Shown here piece after piece: positions 43,383 to 52,023 of a DNA stretch of 64,000 nucleotides; positions within the stretch are counted from its first letter, which is position 1, and the number at the start of each line of letters is the position of its first letter. Location: positions 6,706 to 70,705 of the forward strand of contig JBCBTD010000014.1 of assembly GCA_039818825.1 (NCBI GenBank). Reading direction: 5' to 3'. The position numbers and the translations under genes were made by a program. The stretch comes from JBCBTD01 sp039818825 (lineage in GTDB: Bacteria > Pseudomonadota > Alphaproteobacteria > Geminicoccales > Geminicoccaceae). The notes below the pieces were generated by a model. That model had not been told where the DNA came from. It was given only the letters and a program-made list of their open reading frames with translations, and did not search any database.

Positions 43383-44846
43383 ATGCGAGAGACGTTGGAT
43401 GCGCGAGTGCGGGACGTCCTCGTCGAGCCCGCCTGCGCGCAGAACGTAGCGAAGGCGCCGGACGAGCGCGCCAAGGGCTGCACCAAAGCGCTGGTGCCTG
43501 GTGCTGCTGCTGGAGGCTGTGCCTTCGACGGTGCCAAGATCGCGCTGCAGCCCATCGTCGACGCTGCGCATCTGGTCCACGGTCCGCTGGCCTGCGAGGG
43601 CAACGGTTGGGACAACCGCGGTGCGGCGTCGTCGGGCTCGAAGCTCTATCGCACCGGCTTCACCACTGACCTCAGCGAGCTCGACGTCGTCATGGGCCAC
43701 GGCGAGCGCAAGCTCTACCGCGCCATCCGCGAGGTCATCGAGACCCACGCCCCACCTGCCGTCTTCGTCTACACCACTTGCGTGCCTGCTCTCGTCGGCG
43801 ACGACGTCGCCGCCGTCTGCCAGGCGGCGGCCGAGCGCTACGCCACCCCGGTCATCCCGGTCGAAGCACCAGGCTTCGTCGGCTCCAAGAACCTCGGCAA
43901 CAAGCTCGCCGGCGAGACGTTGCTCAAGCACGTCATCGGCACCGTCGAGCCCGAAGAGCCTGGTCTCACCGACGTCAACATCGTCGGCGAGTTCAATCTC
44001 TCGGGCGAGCTTTGGCAGGTGAAGCCGCTGCTCGACCGGCTCGGCATCCGCATCCTCGGCGCCATCACCGGCGACGCACGCTACCGCCAGGTGGCGATGG
44101 CGCACCGTGCGCGGGTCACGATGCTGGTCTGCTCGAAAGCGCTGGTCTCACTGGCCCGCAAGCTCGAGGAACGCTGGGACATCCCGTGGTTCGAGGGCTC
44201 GTTCTACGGCATCGAAGACACCTCGAACGCGCTGCGAACGCTCTGTGGCATGCTCGTCGAGCGTGGCGCGCCGGGCGACCTCGTCGAACGGGCCGAGGTG
44301 CTGATCGCCTACGAGGAGGCGCGCACCTGGGCCGCGCTCGAGCCCTACCGCCCGCGCGTCGCTGGCAAGCGCGTGCTGCTCTACACTGGCGGCCACAAGA
44401 CCTGGTCGGTGGTTGCTGCCCTGCAGGAGCTGGGCATGGAGGTGGTCGGCACCTCGGTGCGCAAGTCCACCGAAAGCGACAAAGCCCGCATCAAAGAGAT
44501 CATGGGCGACGACACGCACATGTTCGAGAACATGGCGCCGAAGGACATGTATCGGGCGCTGAAGGCGGCCGAGGCCGACGTCTTGATGTCGGGCGGCCGC
44601 AGCCGCTTCGTCGCCCTGAAGTCACGGACGCCCTGGGTCGACGTCAACCAGGAAAAGCACGAGGCCTACGCCGGCTATGTCGGCATGGTCGAGCTGGTGC
44701 GGGCCATCGATCGCGCGGTCAACAACCCCATGTGGGCCGACGTCAGGGCACCGGCGCCATGGGACGAAGGCTTCCAGCCGAGATCGGTGTCGGCGGACCC
44801 GTTGCACGTCGTCGGCAGCGATCCCTCAGATTTCGAGGACTGCTGA
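43383..44846 (+). CDS. nifE: FeMo-co scaffold protein NifE
   Basis: A 487-residue NifD homologue. LVHGPLACEGNGWDNRGAAS, VYTTCVPALVGDDVAAVC and DVNIVGEFNLSGELWQVKPL are NifE markers; EAPGFVGSKNLGNKLAGE distinguishes it from NifD. It forms the NifE2N2 scaffold on which NifB-co becomes FeMo-co. 23 bases after nifK with GGAGGG ahead of the ATG; one base before nifN. Confidence 0.98.
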   Translation: MRETLDARVRDVLVEPACAQNVAKAPDERAKGCTKALVPGAAAGGCAFDGAKIALQPIVDAAHLVHGPLACEGNGWDNRGAASSGSKLYRTGFTTDLSELDVVMGHGERKLYRAIREVIETHAPPAVFVYTTCVPALVGDDVAAVCQAAAERYATPVIPVEAPGFVGSKNLGNKLAGETLLKHVIGTVEPEEPGLTDVNIVGEFNLSGELWQVKPLLDRLGIRILGAITGDARYRQVAMAHRARVTMLVCSKALVSLARKLEERWDIPWFEGSFYGIEDTSNALRTLCGMLVERGAPGDLVERAEVLIAYEEARTWAALEPYRPRVAGKRVLLYTGGHKTWSVVAALQELGMEVVGTSVRKSTESDKARIKEIMGDDTHMFENMAPKDMYRALKAAEADVLMSGGRSRFVALKSRTPWVDVNQEKHEAYAGYVGMVELVRAIDRAVNNPMWADVRAPAPWDEGFQPRSVSADPLHVVGSDPSDFEDC

Positions 44847-44847
44847 G

Positions 44848-46215
44848 ATGGCGAAGCTGGTCCCGCAGCGCCAGGCGGTCAGCACCAACCCCTTGAAGTC
44901 GAGCGCCGCCCTCGGTGCCGCCACGGCCTATCTCGGCGTCGAGGGCGCGATGCCACTCCTGCATGGCGCCCAGGGCTGCACGGCGTTCGCACTGGTTGCC
45001 ATGGTCCGCCACTACGACGAGCCGATCCCGCTACAGACCACGGCCATGAACGAGCTCTCGACCATTCTCGGCGGCGCCGAGCAGGTCGAGGCGGCGATCG
45101 ACAACCTTCGGCAGAGATCCTCACCCGCCCTGATCGGCATCGCCTCGACGGCCCTCACCGAGACCCGCGGCGAGGACGTGCCTGGCGAGCTCCGCGACTT
45201 GCGGGCGCGGCGGGGTGACCTCGACGACACGGCGATCGTCTACGCCGCCACGCCTGACTTCATCGGCGGGCTGGAGGACGGCTGGGCCTGTGCAGTGACG
45301 GCACTGATCGACGAGCTGGTGCCCGCCAGCGACCGGTCGTCCATTGGTCAGGTGAACCTGTTGGCCGCCAGCCACCTGACACCCGCCGACGTGGAAGAGC
45401 TGGTGTGGCTGGTCCGTGCGTTCGGGCTCCGGCCGATCATTTTGCCCGACATCTCGACCTCGCTCGACGGCCATGTGGACGAGGCTTGGCGTGGGACTGC
45501 CCAGGGCGGCACCACGCTCGCCGACATTCGCCGCATGGGCGAGAGCATGTGCACGCTCGTGGTCGGCGAGAGCCTGCTGCCGGCCGCGGATCGCCTGCGG
45601 GCACGCACCGGCGTCCCGGTCCACGGCTTCGCCTCGCTGACCGGCCTGCGAGCGGTGGACGGCTTCGTCGATACCCTGATGACGCTGGCCGAAACCACAG
45701 ACGCCCCGGCCGAGGTCAAGCGCGCGCGTAGCCGGCTGGTCGACGCGGCGCTGGACGCGCACTTCCACATTGGCGGTCTCAAGGTTGCCATCGGCGCCGA
45801 CCCGGACCTGCTGTTCGGACTGGGCGATGCGCTGGTCGGCATGGGCGCCGAAGTCGTCGCTGCCGCCTCGACATCATGGTCCAATCCGGTCCTGGCACAA
45901 CTCGATGCGCCCGAGGTCGCGATCGCCGACCTCGGCGAGCTCGAGCGCCGTGCTGCCGCGGGCGGCGCCGAGATCCTGATCACCCACGCCCATGGCCGCC
46001 ATGCGGCGCGGCGGCTGGGCCTGCCGCTCGTGCGGGCCGGGTTTCCGATCTTCGATCGCCTCGGCGCGCAGGACGTCTGCCGGGTCGGCTATCGCGGCAG
46101 CCGCGCTTTCCTCTTGGAGATCGCCAACGCGGTACAGGCCGAGGCGCACGACCCGCGCCCGGCCGACTTCGGTGCCGCTCCCGTCGCGCAGGAGTTCGAA
46201 CATGCAAGCCCGTAG
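44848..46215 (+). CDS. nifN: FeMo-co scaffold protein NifN
   Basis: A 455-residue NifK homologue. MAKLVPQRQAVSTNPLKSSA, then LLHGAQGCTAFALVAMVRHY and TTAMNELSTILGGAEQVEAA are diagnostic of NifN. The partner of NifE. The start follows the nifE stop by a single base. The C-terminus overlaps the nifX start by 14 bases. Confidence 0.98.
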   Translation: MAKLVPQRQAVSTNPLKSSAALGAATAYLGVEGAMPLLHGAQGCTAFALVAMVRHYDEPIPLQTTAMNELSTILGGAEQVEAAIDNLRQRSSPALIGIASTALTETRGEDVPGELRDLRARRGDLDDTAIVYAATPDFIGGLEDGWACAVTALIDELVPASDRSSIGQVNLLAASHLTPADVEELVWLVRAFGLRPIILPDISTSLDGHVDEAWRGTAQGGTTLADIRRMGESMCTLVVGESLLPAADRLRARTGVPVHGFASLTGLRAVDGFVDTLMTLAETTDAPAEVKRARSRLVDAALDAHFHIGGLKVAIGADPDLLFGLGDALVGMGAEVVAAASTSWSNPVLAQLDAPEVAIADLGELERRAAAGGAEILITHAHGRHAARRLGLPLVRAGFPIFDRLGAQDVCRVGYRGSRAFLLEIANAVQAEAHDPRPADFGAAPVAQEFEHASP

Positions 46216-46720
46216 ACTTGGCCTCGTCGACACGGCAGACGGAACGTCCGACGCGGGTGTCGACCGCAAAGCGCCGACGCTGAAAGTCGCCATCGCCACC
46301 AACGACCTCCGCTATCTGGACGCGCATTTCGGCTCGGCCAAACACTTTGCGATGTTCGACGTCGGCGCCGACGGCTGGCGCTTCGTGGAGGTCGTCGCGT
46401 TCGACGACGTGACCGGCGAGGCAGGCCGGCACCCCGAAACCGAGGACCGGATCACGCCGAAGGTCGAAGCACTTACCGGCGCGGCGCTGCTGTTCGTCCT
46501 GGCGATCGGCGGGCCGGCTGCCGCCAAGGTCGTCCGCGCCGGCATCCACCCGATCAAGGTCAAGGAGCCCGAACCGCTCGGTGCCATCGTCCTGCGCGTC
46601 CAGAAGATGCTCAAGGGCAAGCCGCCGCCATGGCTGCGAAAGGTCCTCGGGCGGCCACGCGCGACCCGCGACTTCGTCGACGATGCACAGGAGGCACCTG
46701 ATACCGAGCTGGCGCGATGA
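46202..46720 (+). CDS. nifX: NifX
   Basis: A 172-residue FeMo-co/NifB-co carrier. The NifX domain is at about residues 28-135 (LKVAIATNDLRYLDAHFGSA, then LTGAALLFVLAIGGPAAAKV and IKVKEPEPLGAIVLRVQKML). The N-terminal extension MQARRLGLVDTADGTSDAG is usual in the nifENX arrangement. Overlaps nifN at its start and the DUF269 gene at its end. Confidence 0.95.
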   Translation: MQARRLGLVDTADGTSDAGVDRKAPTLKVAIATNDLRYLDAHFGSAKHFAMFDVGADGWRFVEVVAFDDVTGEAGRHPETEDRITPKVEALTGAALLFVLAIGGPAAAKVVRAGIHPIKVKEPEPLGAIVLRVQKMLKGKPPPWLRKVLGRPRATRDFVDDAQEAPDTELAR

Positions 46721-47193
46721 CCGCGATCGCCGCCATCGCCACCCGCGGTGGCCACCTCCCGGAGAGCCCGTTCCTGAGGCAACTCGTCCAAGTGATCCGG
46801 GCCGACGACAGCTTCGGCAGTTGGGACGGGCTCAGCGACACCGATTTGTTGGCCGACTTCGTCGTGACCAAGGAGGAACGCCGCCAGATCCCGATCATCG
46901 GCGAGCCGGATCCCGAGGTCATCTGGCGGATGGAACAGTTCTACGCCGCGATCGGGCTCGTCGTCGGCCGCCGGACCGATTGCATGGCCAGTCCGATGAG
47001 CCGGATCACGTGGGAGGGCTTCGGCCGCGTCGTGCTGCTTGCCGGCCAGCTGGTCGTGCTCTCGCGCCACGTCCGCGACGTGCACCGCTTCGGCTTCGAG
47101 AGCTTCGCGGCACTCGCGGCCGAAGGCGAGCGCCTCGCCCAAGAGGCAACCGCCATGATCGAGCTGCATCCCGAGGTGGCGCGCGGCGGCTGA
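46717..47193 (+). CDS. NifX-associated nitrogen fixation protein (DUF269)
   Basis: A 158-residue DUF269 protein: SPFLRQLVQVIRADDSFGSW, VVTKEERRQIPIIGEPDPEV and FYAAIGLVVGRRTDCMASPM are its conserved blocks. It is almost always next to nifX, as here with a four-base overlap; its role in nitrogenase maturation is not settled. The small DUF683 gene that often comes next is absent. Confidence 0.92.
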   Translation: MTAIAAIATRGGHLPESPFLRQLVQVIRADDSFGSWDGLSDTDLLADFVVTKEERRQIPIIGEPDPEVIWRMEQFYAAIGLVVGRRTDCMASPMSRITWEGFGRVVLLAGQLVVLSRHVRDVHRFGFESFAALAAEGERLAQEATAMIELHPEVARGG

Positions 47194-47229
47194 TCGGCTG
47201 TCAGCTTCACCCCATCGAGGAGAACCATC

Positions 47230-47529
47230 GTGCCGATCACCGCGTCGACCCGCGACGGGCGGAGCTACACGCCCGAGTTTCTGGTCGCCATCGACCCCGC
47301 CAAGTGCATCGGCTGCGGCCGCTGCTTCAAGGTCTGCAGCCGCGGCGTCATGCGCCTGGTCGGTGTCGACGAGGACGGTGCCTTCGTCGAGATCGACGAT
47401 GAGGACGACGACGAAGTCGAGCGCCTGGTCATGACGCTCGCTGACGCCGGCGGCTGCATCGGCTGCGGCGCCTGCGCCCGGGTTTGCGCCAAGGGCTGCC
47501 AGCAGTTGGAGCCCGCCGAGTGTGGCTGA
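47230..47529 (+). CDS. fdxB: nif-specific ferredoxin III (FdxB)
   Basis: A 99-residue ferredoxin. N-terminal cluster CIGCGRCFKVC and C-terminal cluster CIGCGACARVCAKGC, separated by an acidic spacer (DDEDDDEVE) that is characteristic of FdxB. It probably donates electrons to the NifE/N/X maturation steps or to nitrogenase. GTG start at 47230 with GAGGAG before it. Last gene of the nifH unit. Confidence 0.93.
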   Translation: MPITASTRDGRSYTPEFLVAIDPAKCIGCGRCFKVCSRGVMRLVGVDEDGAFVEIDDEDDDEVERLVMTLADAGGCIGCGACARVCAKGCQQLEPAECG

Positions 47530-47546
47530 GTGGCGACGCGCGGCTC

Positions 47547-47562
47547 TGTCGCAAAGCTCTCA
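47547..47562 (+). promoter_or_regulatory. imperfect NifA site before the NifIscA-nifV-fix unit
   Basis: TGT-N10-TCA (TGTCGCAAAGCTCTCA), one mismatch from the NifA consensus, centred about 110 bases before the expected start of the promoter at 47637. A second TGTCGGG starts at 47564. The pairing of two TGTCG motifs is also seen before nifB and nifH. Confidence 0.55.
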
Positions 47563-47636
47563 ATGTCGGGAAGTCGCCCGATCCATCAGCTGCCGCGCTC
47601 AGGCGTTACCTGTTGAAAAACAACATGAATCCACTC

Positions 47637-47652
47637 TGGCACACCACTTGCT
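47637..47652 (+). promoter_or_regulatory. sigma-54 promoter of the NifIscA-nifV-nifW-fixABCX-modABC unit
   Basis: TGGCAC-N5-TTGCT, a full match to the -24/-12 consensus with GG and GC ten bases apart. TGTTG-AAAAA-CAACA, a five-base dyad, lies 12 bases upstream at 47611-47625. All following genes to modC are close or overlapping, so this may drive the whole 8 kb block. Confidence 0.85.
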
Positions 47653-47709
47653 ATCGTTGATTCGTACGCGGCCCACGAAGCCCGCCCATCGCCGAGGAGA
47701 GCCGACGAG

Positions 47710-48030
47710 ATGCTGGCACTGACCGAGAGCGCGAGAAACGCCATCAAGACCGCGATCGAAGACGCCGCGGCGCCGGTGGCTGGCCTACGGATCTTGGTGC
47801 AGACTGGAGGGTGCGCCGGCCTGCGCTACGGCATGGCACTGGAACACGGACCTGCAGAGGACGACACCACGCTGGAGTTGGACGGCCTGACGGTGCTCGT
47901 CGACCCGGTCAGCCGTCCCTTGCTGGAAGGCGTGACGGTCGACTTCGTCTGCAATGTCGATGCATCGGGCTTCGTCTTCGACAACCCGAACGCGAGCGAA
48001 CGCTGCGACTGCGGCAAGTCGTTTTGCTGA
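47710..48030 (+). CDS. A-type iron-sulfur carrier (NifIscA/HesB-like)
   Basis: A 106-residue A-type Fe-S carrier. The three conserved cysteines are in VQTGGCAGLRYGMALEHG and the C-terminal RCDCGKSFC. Such genes commonly precede nifU or nifS in nif clusters, where the product carries Fe-S clusters to nitrogenase proteins. First gene of the third sigma-54 unit; GAGGAGAG lies ahead of the ATG. Most similar in pattern to the NifIscA branch. Confidence 0.9.
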   Translation: MLALTESARNAIKTAIEDAAAPVAGLRILVQTGGCAGLRYGMALEHGPAEDDTTLELDGLTVLVDPVSRPLLEGVTVDFVCNVDASGFVFDNPNASERCDCGKSFC

Positions 48031-48041
48031 AGGCGCGCGCG

Positions 48042-48437
48042 ATGCCCGACGCCGCGCTTGCGCCCGACCCGGCTGCGGGTGAAGGGCGGCGCCCTCGCCG
48101 CCGCCCGCCCTACATCATCCACGACGTGGCACGCCGAGCGCCGGCCCGTCCGCGAGCGACGGTGCCACCCGGTCCGCCGGTCGACCTCTCAGCCGACGAG
48201 CTGACCGTGATCGCCGAGGTCGTCGAGCAGATGCGTCCGGTCTTTCAGGCCGATGGTGGGGACGTCGTGTTGGTCGACGTCGTCGGCGGGGTGGTGCAGG
48301 TGCGCCTGTCCGGCGTCTGCGCCGACTGCGGTGCTGGTGTACTGACCCTCGCCGGCCTGCAGCAGCGCCTCAACCGAGCACTGGGCCTGCCGCTGCGCGT
48401 CCGCCAGGCAGCGATGTCGCCGGGGGCCGAGATATGA
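48042..48437 (+). CDS. Nfu-type scaffold (C-terminal NifU domain only)
   Basis: A 131-residue protein. Residues 1-50 are a Pro/Arg-rich low-complexity leader; residues 55-125 are the NifU C-terminal (Nfu) domain with VVEQMRPVFQADGGDVVLVD and the cluster-binding CADCGAG (CxxC). The IscU-like N-terminal and central [2Fe-2S] domains of complete NifU are missing, although the gene sits where nifU normally is. The start at 48042 is the first ATG and is only 11 bases after the upstream stop. The stop overlaps nifV. Confidence 0.88.
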   Translation: MPDAALAPDPAAGEGRRPRRRPPYIIHDVARRAPARPRATVPPGPPVDLSADELTVIAEVVEQMRPVFQADGGDVVLVDVVGGVVQVRLSGVCADCGAGVLTLAGLQQRLNRALGLPLRVRQAAMSPGAEI

Positions 48438-49603
48438 CCCTGGGTGCGGTCGCCACGGGGTTCGACTTGTCGGCGCCGGCTGCCATCTGTGACACGACCT
48501 TGCGCGATGGCGAGCAAGCGGCCGGGATCGCCTTCACCCGCGCCGAAAAGGTGGCCATCGCGCATGCCCTCGACATGGTCGGCGTCACCGAGATCGAGGT
48601 CGGCGTTCCGGCGATGGGTGCCGACGAGATTGCCGACATCCGGGCGGTCGCCGAAAGCTTGGTCTACGCCGTGCCCGTGGCTTGGTGCCGGCTCCATCCG
48701 GATGATCTGGCCGCCGCGGCGAAGACCGGGTTGCGCCGACTGCACTTGGCCGTGCCGGTCTCCGACCGTCAACTGGCCGCCAAGCTCGGGGTCGACCGGC
48801 ACTGGGCCCGAAGGGCTGTTGGCCGGCTCGTCGGCGAGGCCTGCCGCCGGGGCTTCGCGGTGTCGCTCGGCGCTGAAGACGCGTCGCGGGCGGATCCCGC
48901 GTTCGTCTCGGAGGTCACCCGGATCGCCGCCGACGCTGGCGCCATCCGCTTCCGCATCGCAGACACGCTCGGCGTCCTCGACCCGTTCTCGACCTACGCG
49001 CTCGTGAGCGAAGTGCGCGCAGGCTGCTCGCTTCCCTTGGAGATCCACGCCCACAACGATCTCGGGATGGCGACCGCCAACACCCTGGCCGCTGCGGCCG
49101 CGGGAGCCCGCTTCCTGAGCGTCACGGTCAACGGTCTGGGCGAGCGGGCGGGAAACGCCGCGCTCGAGGAGGTCGCCGCCGCGATCCACGCGGCCGGCGG
49201 CACGACCGGCATCGACCTACCCGGTCTCATGCCGCTCTCCGCCATCGTCGCCGACGCCACGGGTCGCCCCCTACCCGCCGCCAAGCCGATCGTCGGCGAG
49301 GGCGTGTTCACCCACGAAGCCGGCATTCACGTCGACGGTCTGTTGAAGGACCCCGCCACCTACGAAGCGTTGCCGCCGACGCTCTTCGGCCGCGCCCACC
49401 GCATTGCCATCGGCAAGCACTCCGGAGCGGCCTCGCTCCGTCGTGCACTGGCGGACGCGGGCCTACCTGACGACGTGGCCACGGCCCGACGCATCATGCC
49501 GTTGTTGCGCGCCCACGTGTCGGCCGCCAAGCGAGCGCCATCGCCCACCGAGTTGGCACGACTGCATGATGCCGCCTGTAGCACTGCGGCAGCCGTCGCA
49601 TGA
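48434..49603 (+). CDS. nifV: homocitrate synthase NifV
   Basis: A 389-residue homocitrate synthase of the DRE-TIM family. ICDTTLRDGEQAAGIAFT is the N-terminal catalytic/metal motif; the HxH metal ligands are in LEIHAHNDLGMATANTL; GVFTHEAGIHVDGLLKDP follows. It makes homocitrate, the organic ligand of FeMo-co, from acetyl-CoA and 2-oxoglutarate. ATG overlaps the previous stop. Confidence 0.95.
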   Translation: MTLGAVATGFDLSAPAAICDTTLRDGEQAAGIAFTRAEKVAIAHALDMVGVTEIEVGVPAMGADEIADIRAVAESLVYAVPVAWCRLHPDDLAAAAKTGLRRLHLAVPVSDRQLAAKLGVDRHWARRAVGRLVGEACRRGFAVSLGAEDASRADPAFVSEVTRIAADAGAIRFRIADTLGVLDPFSTYALVSEVRAGCSLPLEIHAHNDLGMATANTLAAAAAGARFLSVTVNGLGERAGNAALEEVAAAIHAAGGTTGIDLPGLMPLSAIVADATGRPLPAAKPIVGEGVFTHEAGIHVDGLLKDPATYEALPPTLFGRAHRIAIGKHSGAASLRRALADAGLPDDVATARRIMPLLRAHVSAAKRAPSPTELARLHDAACSTAAAVA

Positions 49604-49614
49604 GGAGATCACCG

Positions 49615-49992
49615 ATGTCCGCGTCCTCACCGAACGTCTCAGATGCTACTGCCGACGATCACGGTCCAAAGCTGCACGACCAACTTTACGCGCTGTCGTC
49701 AGCCGAAGATTTCTTCGCGTTCTTCCAGATCGACTACGACGAAGGGGTGTTACGAGTGTGCCGTCTGCACATCATGAAACGTATGGGCCAGTACCTGAAC
49801 GAGTGCGACTTCACCAACTTGCACGACGACGAGATTTACCTCGAGGCACGGCAGCGGCTGGAGCGTGCCTACGCAGACTTCGTCACGTCGACACCGCGCC
49901 AGGAGCGGGTGTTCGCGGTGCTGGCGCGCGCTGGCGAAGCGGAACGGCCCGGGTTCGTGAAGCTCGACGAGCTTCGCGGTCCTAGCGCCTGA
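49615..49992 (+). CDS. nifW: NifW
   Basis: A 125-residue NifW: LYALSSAEDFFAFFQIDYDE, then RVCRLHIMKRMGQYLNE and AYADFVTSTPRQERVFAVL. NifW protects or helps mature the MoFe protein under oxygen stress. ATG 49615 was chosen for the GAGGAG seven bases upstream; an ATG at 49600 that overlaps the nifV stop is a second possibility. Confidence 0.93.
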   Translation: MSASSPNVSDATADDHGPKLHDQLYALSSAEDFFAFFQIDYDEGVLRVCRLHIMKRMGQYLNECDFTNLHDDEIYLEARQRLERAYADFVTSTPRQERVFAVLARAGEAERPGFVKLDELRGPSA

Positions 49993-50017
49993 CGTCAGGT
50001 TTCCGGGAGACCGCCAG

Positions 50018-50935
50018 ATGGACGCAGTCTTCGATCGAGCGCCAGCGCCGGCAGAACGCACGGGCCGTGGGCTCAACATGGTCGTTTGCATCAAGCAGGT
50101 GCCGGACAGTGCGCAGATCCGTGTGCACCCGGTGACCAACACGATCATGCGCCAGGGCGTGCCGACGATCATCAACCCCTACGACCTGTTCGCGCTCGAG
50201 GCCGCCATGCGTCTGCGCGATCTCTGTGGCGGGAAGGTGACGGTGCTGACCATGGGCCCACCCATGGCCGAGGATGCCTTGCGCCGAGCGCTGGGCCTTG
50301 GCGCGGACGCGGCGGTCCTCATCACCGACCGACGCTTCGCCGGCGCCGACACGCTGGCAACGTCGTACGCGCTCACGTCGGCCCTGGCGAAGCTTGGCGC
50401 CGAACAGCCGATCGACGTCGTTTTTACCGGCAAACAGACGATCGACGGCGATACCGCACAGGTCGGCCCCGGCATCGCCCGACGGCTGGGGCTCAACCAG
50501 CTGACCTACGTCGCGTCGATCGATCGGCTCGACGTGGCCACGGGCGAGATCGTCGTTCGCCGCCGCGCCGAGGGCGGTCAGCAAGTCCTCAGTTCGCGGC
50601 TCCCTTGCCTGCTGACCATCCTCGAAGGCGTCAACGAGATCCGGCGCGGAACGATCGACGACATGCTCCGCGCCGCCCGCACCCCGGTCACCGTCTGGTC
50701 GGCTGCCGACGCCGGGGTCGAGGACCTGCAGCTCTGCGGGCTCCGCGGCTCGGCCACCGTCGTCAAACGTGTGTTCGCGCCAACACCGAGAGCCGAGCGC
50801 GCCGAGATGCTGGAGACCGACGATCGATCGGCAGGCCAGGTCGCCTCGGCCTTGCTCGATCTGGTCTTCGCTCGACAGCCCAAGCTCGAGGCGGACCTGC
50901 TGGCCGCCGCCCGGCAGCAGGAGGATCGGCGATGA
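50018..50935 (+). CDS. fixA: electron transfer flavoprotein beta subunit FixA
   Basis: A 305-residue ETF beta-type protein. MVVCIKQVPDSAQIRVHPVT, IMRQGVPTIINPYDLFALEA and VFTGKQTIDGDTAQVGPGIA are FixA hallmarks. It has a 20-residue N-terminal extension compared with FixA proteins that start at MVVCIKQ; GGGAG before ATG 50018 supports the longer form, though ATG 50078 is possible. FixAB takes electrons from NADH and bifurcates them to quinone and to ferredoxin/flavodoxin for nitrogenase. Confidence 0.95.
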   Translation: MDAVFDRAPAPAERTGRGLNMVVCIKQVPDSAQIRVHPVTNTIMRQGVPTIINPYDLFALEAAMRLRDLCGGKVTVLTMGPPMAEDALRRALGLGADAAVLITDRRFAGADTLATSYALTSALAKLGAEQPIDVVFTGKQTIDGDTAQVGPGIARRLGLNQLTYVASIDRLDVATGEIVVRRRAEGGQQVLSSRLPCLLTILEGVNEIRRGTIDDMLRAARTPVTVWSAADAGVEDLQLCGLRGSATVVKRVFAPTPRAERAEMLETDDRSAGQVASALLDLVFARQPKLEADLLAAARQQEDRR

Positions 50936-52023
50936 CCACCAAGCCAGCCGCAGGCGCCCGCCGCAACGAGGTGCTGCCGGAGGCCTATCGCAGCTACCAG
51001 CACGTCTGGGTCTTCGTCGAAATGGAGCGCGGCCGTGTCCACCCGGTCGCCTGGGAGCTCCTGGGCGAAGGGCGCAAGCTCGCCGACACGCTCGGCGTCG
51101 AGCTCGCGGGTGTCGTTCTGGGGCCGCCCGGCCCGTCGACATCGGCGGCGGCCACGCTGGCGTTCCACCATGGCGCCGACGTCGTCTACGTCGGCGAGGA
51201 CGAGGTGCTCGGCGACTACCGCAACGAGCCCTACACCCGCGCGCTGACCGAGCTGGTCCTGACGCATCAGCCGGAAATCCTACTGCTCGGCGCGACGACG
51301 CTCGGGCGCGATCTGGCGGGCTCGGTTGCGACCACCCTGAAGACGGGGCTCACCGCCGACTCGACCGAACTCGCCATCGACGGCGAGCGCAGCCTGGCGG
51401 CGACCCGGCCGACCTTCGGCGGCTCGCTCTTGTGCACCATCCACACGCGCAACGTGCGCCCGCAGATGGCGACGGTACGGCCCCGCGTCATGGCGATGCC
51501 CGAGCCCGATCCGTCGCGCACCGGCCGGATCGTTCGCTGCGTGTTGGATCTCCGCGAAGCCGACGTCGTCACCAAGGTCCTCGACTTCGTCGCCGACGCT
51601 AGCACCGAGGACGCCAACCTCGCTTTTGCCGACGTCGTCGTCGCCGGCGGCATGGGCCTGCAGTCGGCCGAGAACTTCGTGCACGTTCGCCGCCTGGCCG
51701 CGGCACTCGGCGGCGACTGGGGTTGCTCCCGGCCGGTCGTGCAGAAGGGCTGGCTGCCGGCGGAGCGACAGATCGGTCAGACCGGCAGGACGATCCGCCC
51801 CAGGCTCTACGTCGCGGCCGGCATTGCCGGCGCCATCCAGCACCGCGTCGGTGTCGAAGGTGCGGATCTGATCGTGGCGATCAACACCGACCCGGCGGCA
51901 CCGATCTTCGACTTCGCGCACGTGGGTGTCGTCGCCGACGCGCTCCAGGTGCTGCCGGCGCTGGCGGCAGCTGTCGAGCGGCGCGTGGACAGAACGGCCA
52001 TGGCGATCACCGGGAGAAACTGA
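50932..52023 (+). CDS. fixB: electron transfer flavoprotein alpha subunit FixB
   Basis: A 363-residue ETF alpha-type protein. The N-terminal domain begins YQHVWVFVEMERGRVHPVAW; the C-terminal FAD-binding part has VVAGGMGLQSAENFVHVRRL, IGQTGRTIRPRLYVAAGIAG and VAINTDPAAPIFDFAHVGVV. ATG overlaps the fixA stop by four bases and the stop overlaps the fixC start (TGATG). Confidence 0.96.
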   Translation: MTTKPAAGARRNEVLPEAYRSYQHVWVFVEMERGRVHPVAWELLGEGRKLADTLGVELAGVVLGPPGPSTSAAATLAFHHGADVVYVGEDEVLGDYRNEPYTRALTELVLTHQPEILLLGATTLGRDLAGSVATTLKTGLTADSTELAIDGERSLAATRPTFGGSLLCTIHTRNVRPQMATVRPRVMAMPEPDPSRTGRIVRCVLDLREADVVTKVLDFVADASTEDANLAFADVVVAGGMGLQSAENFVHVRRLAAALGGDWGCSRPVVQKGWLPAERQIGQTGRTIRPRLYVAAGIAGAIQHRVGVEGADLIVAINTDPAAPIFDFAHVGVVADALQVLPALAAAVERRVDRTAMAITGRN

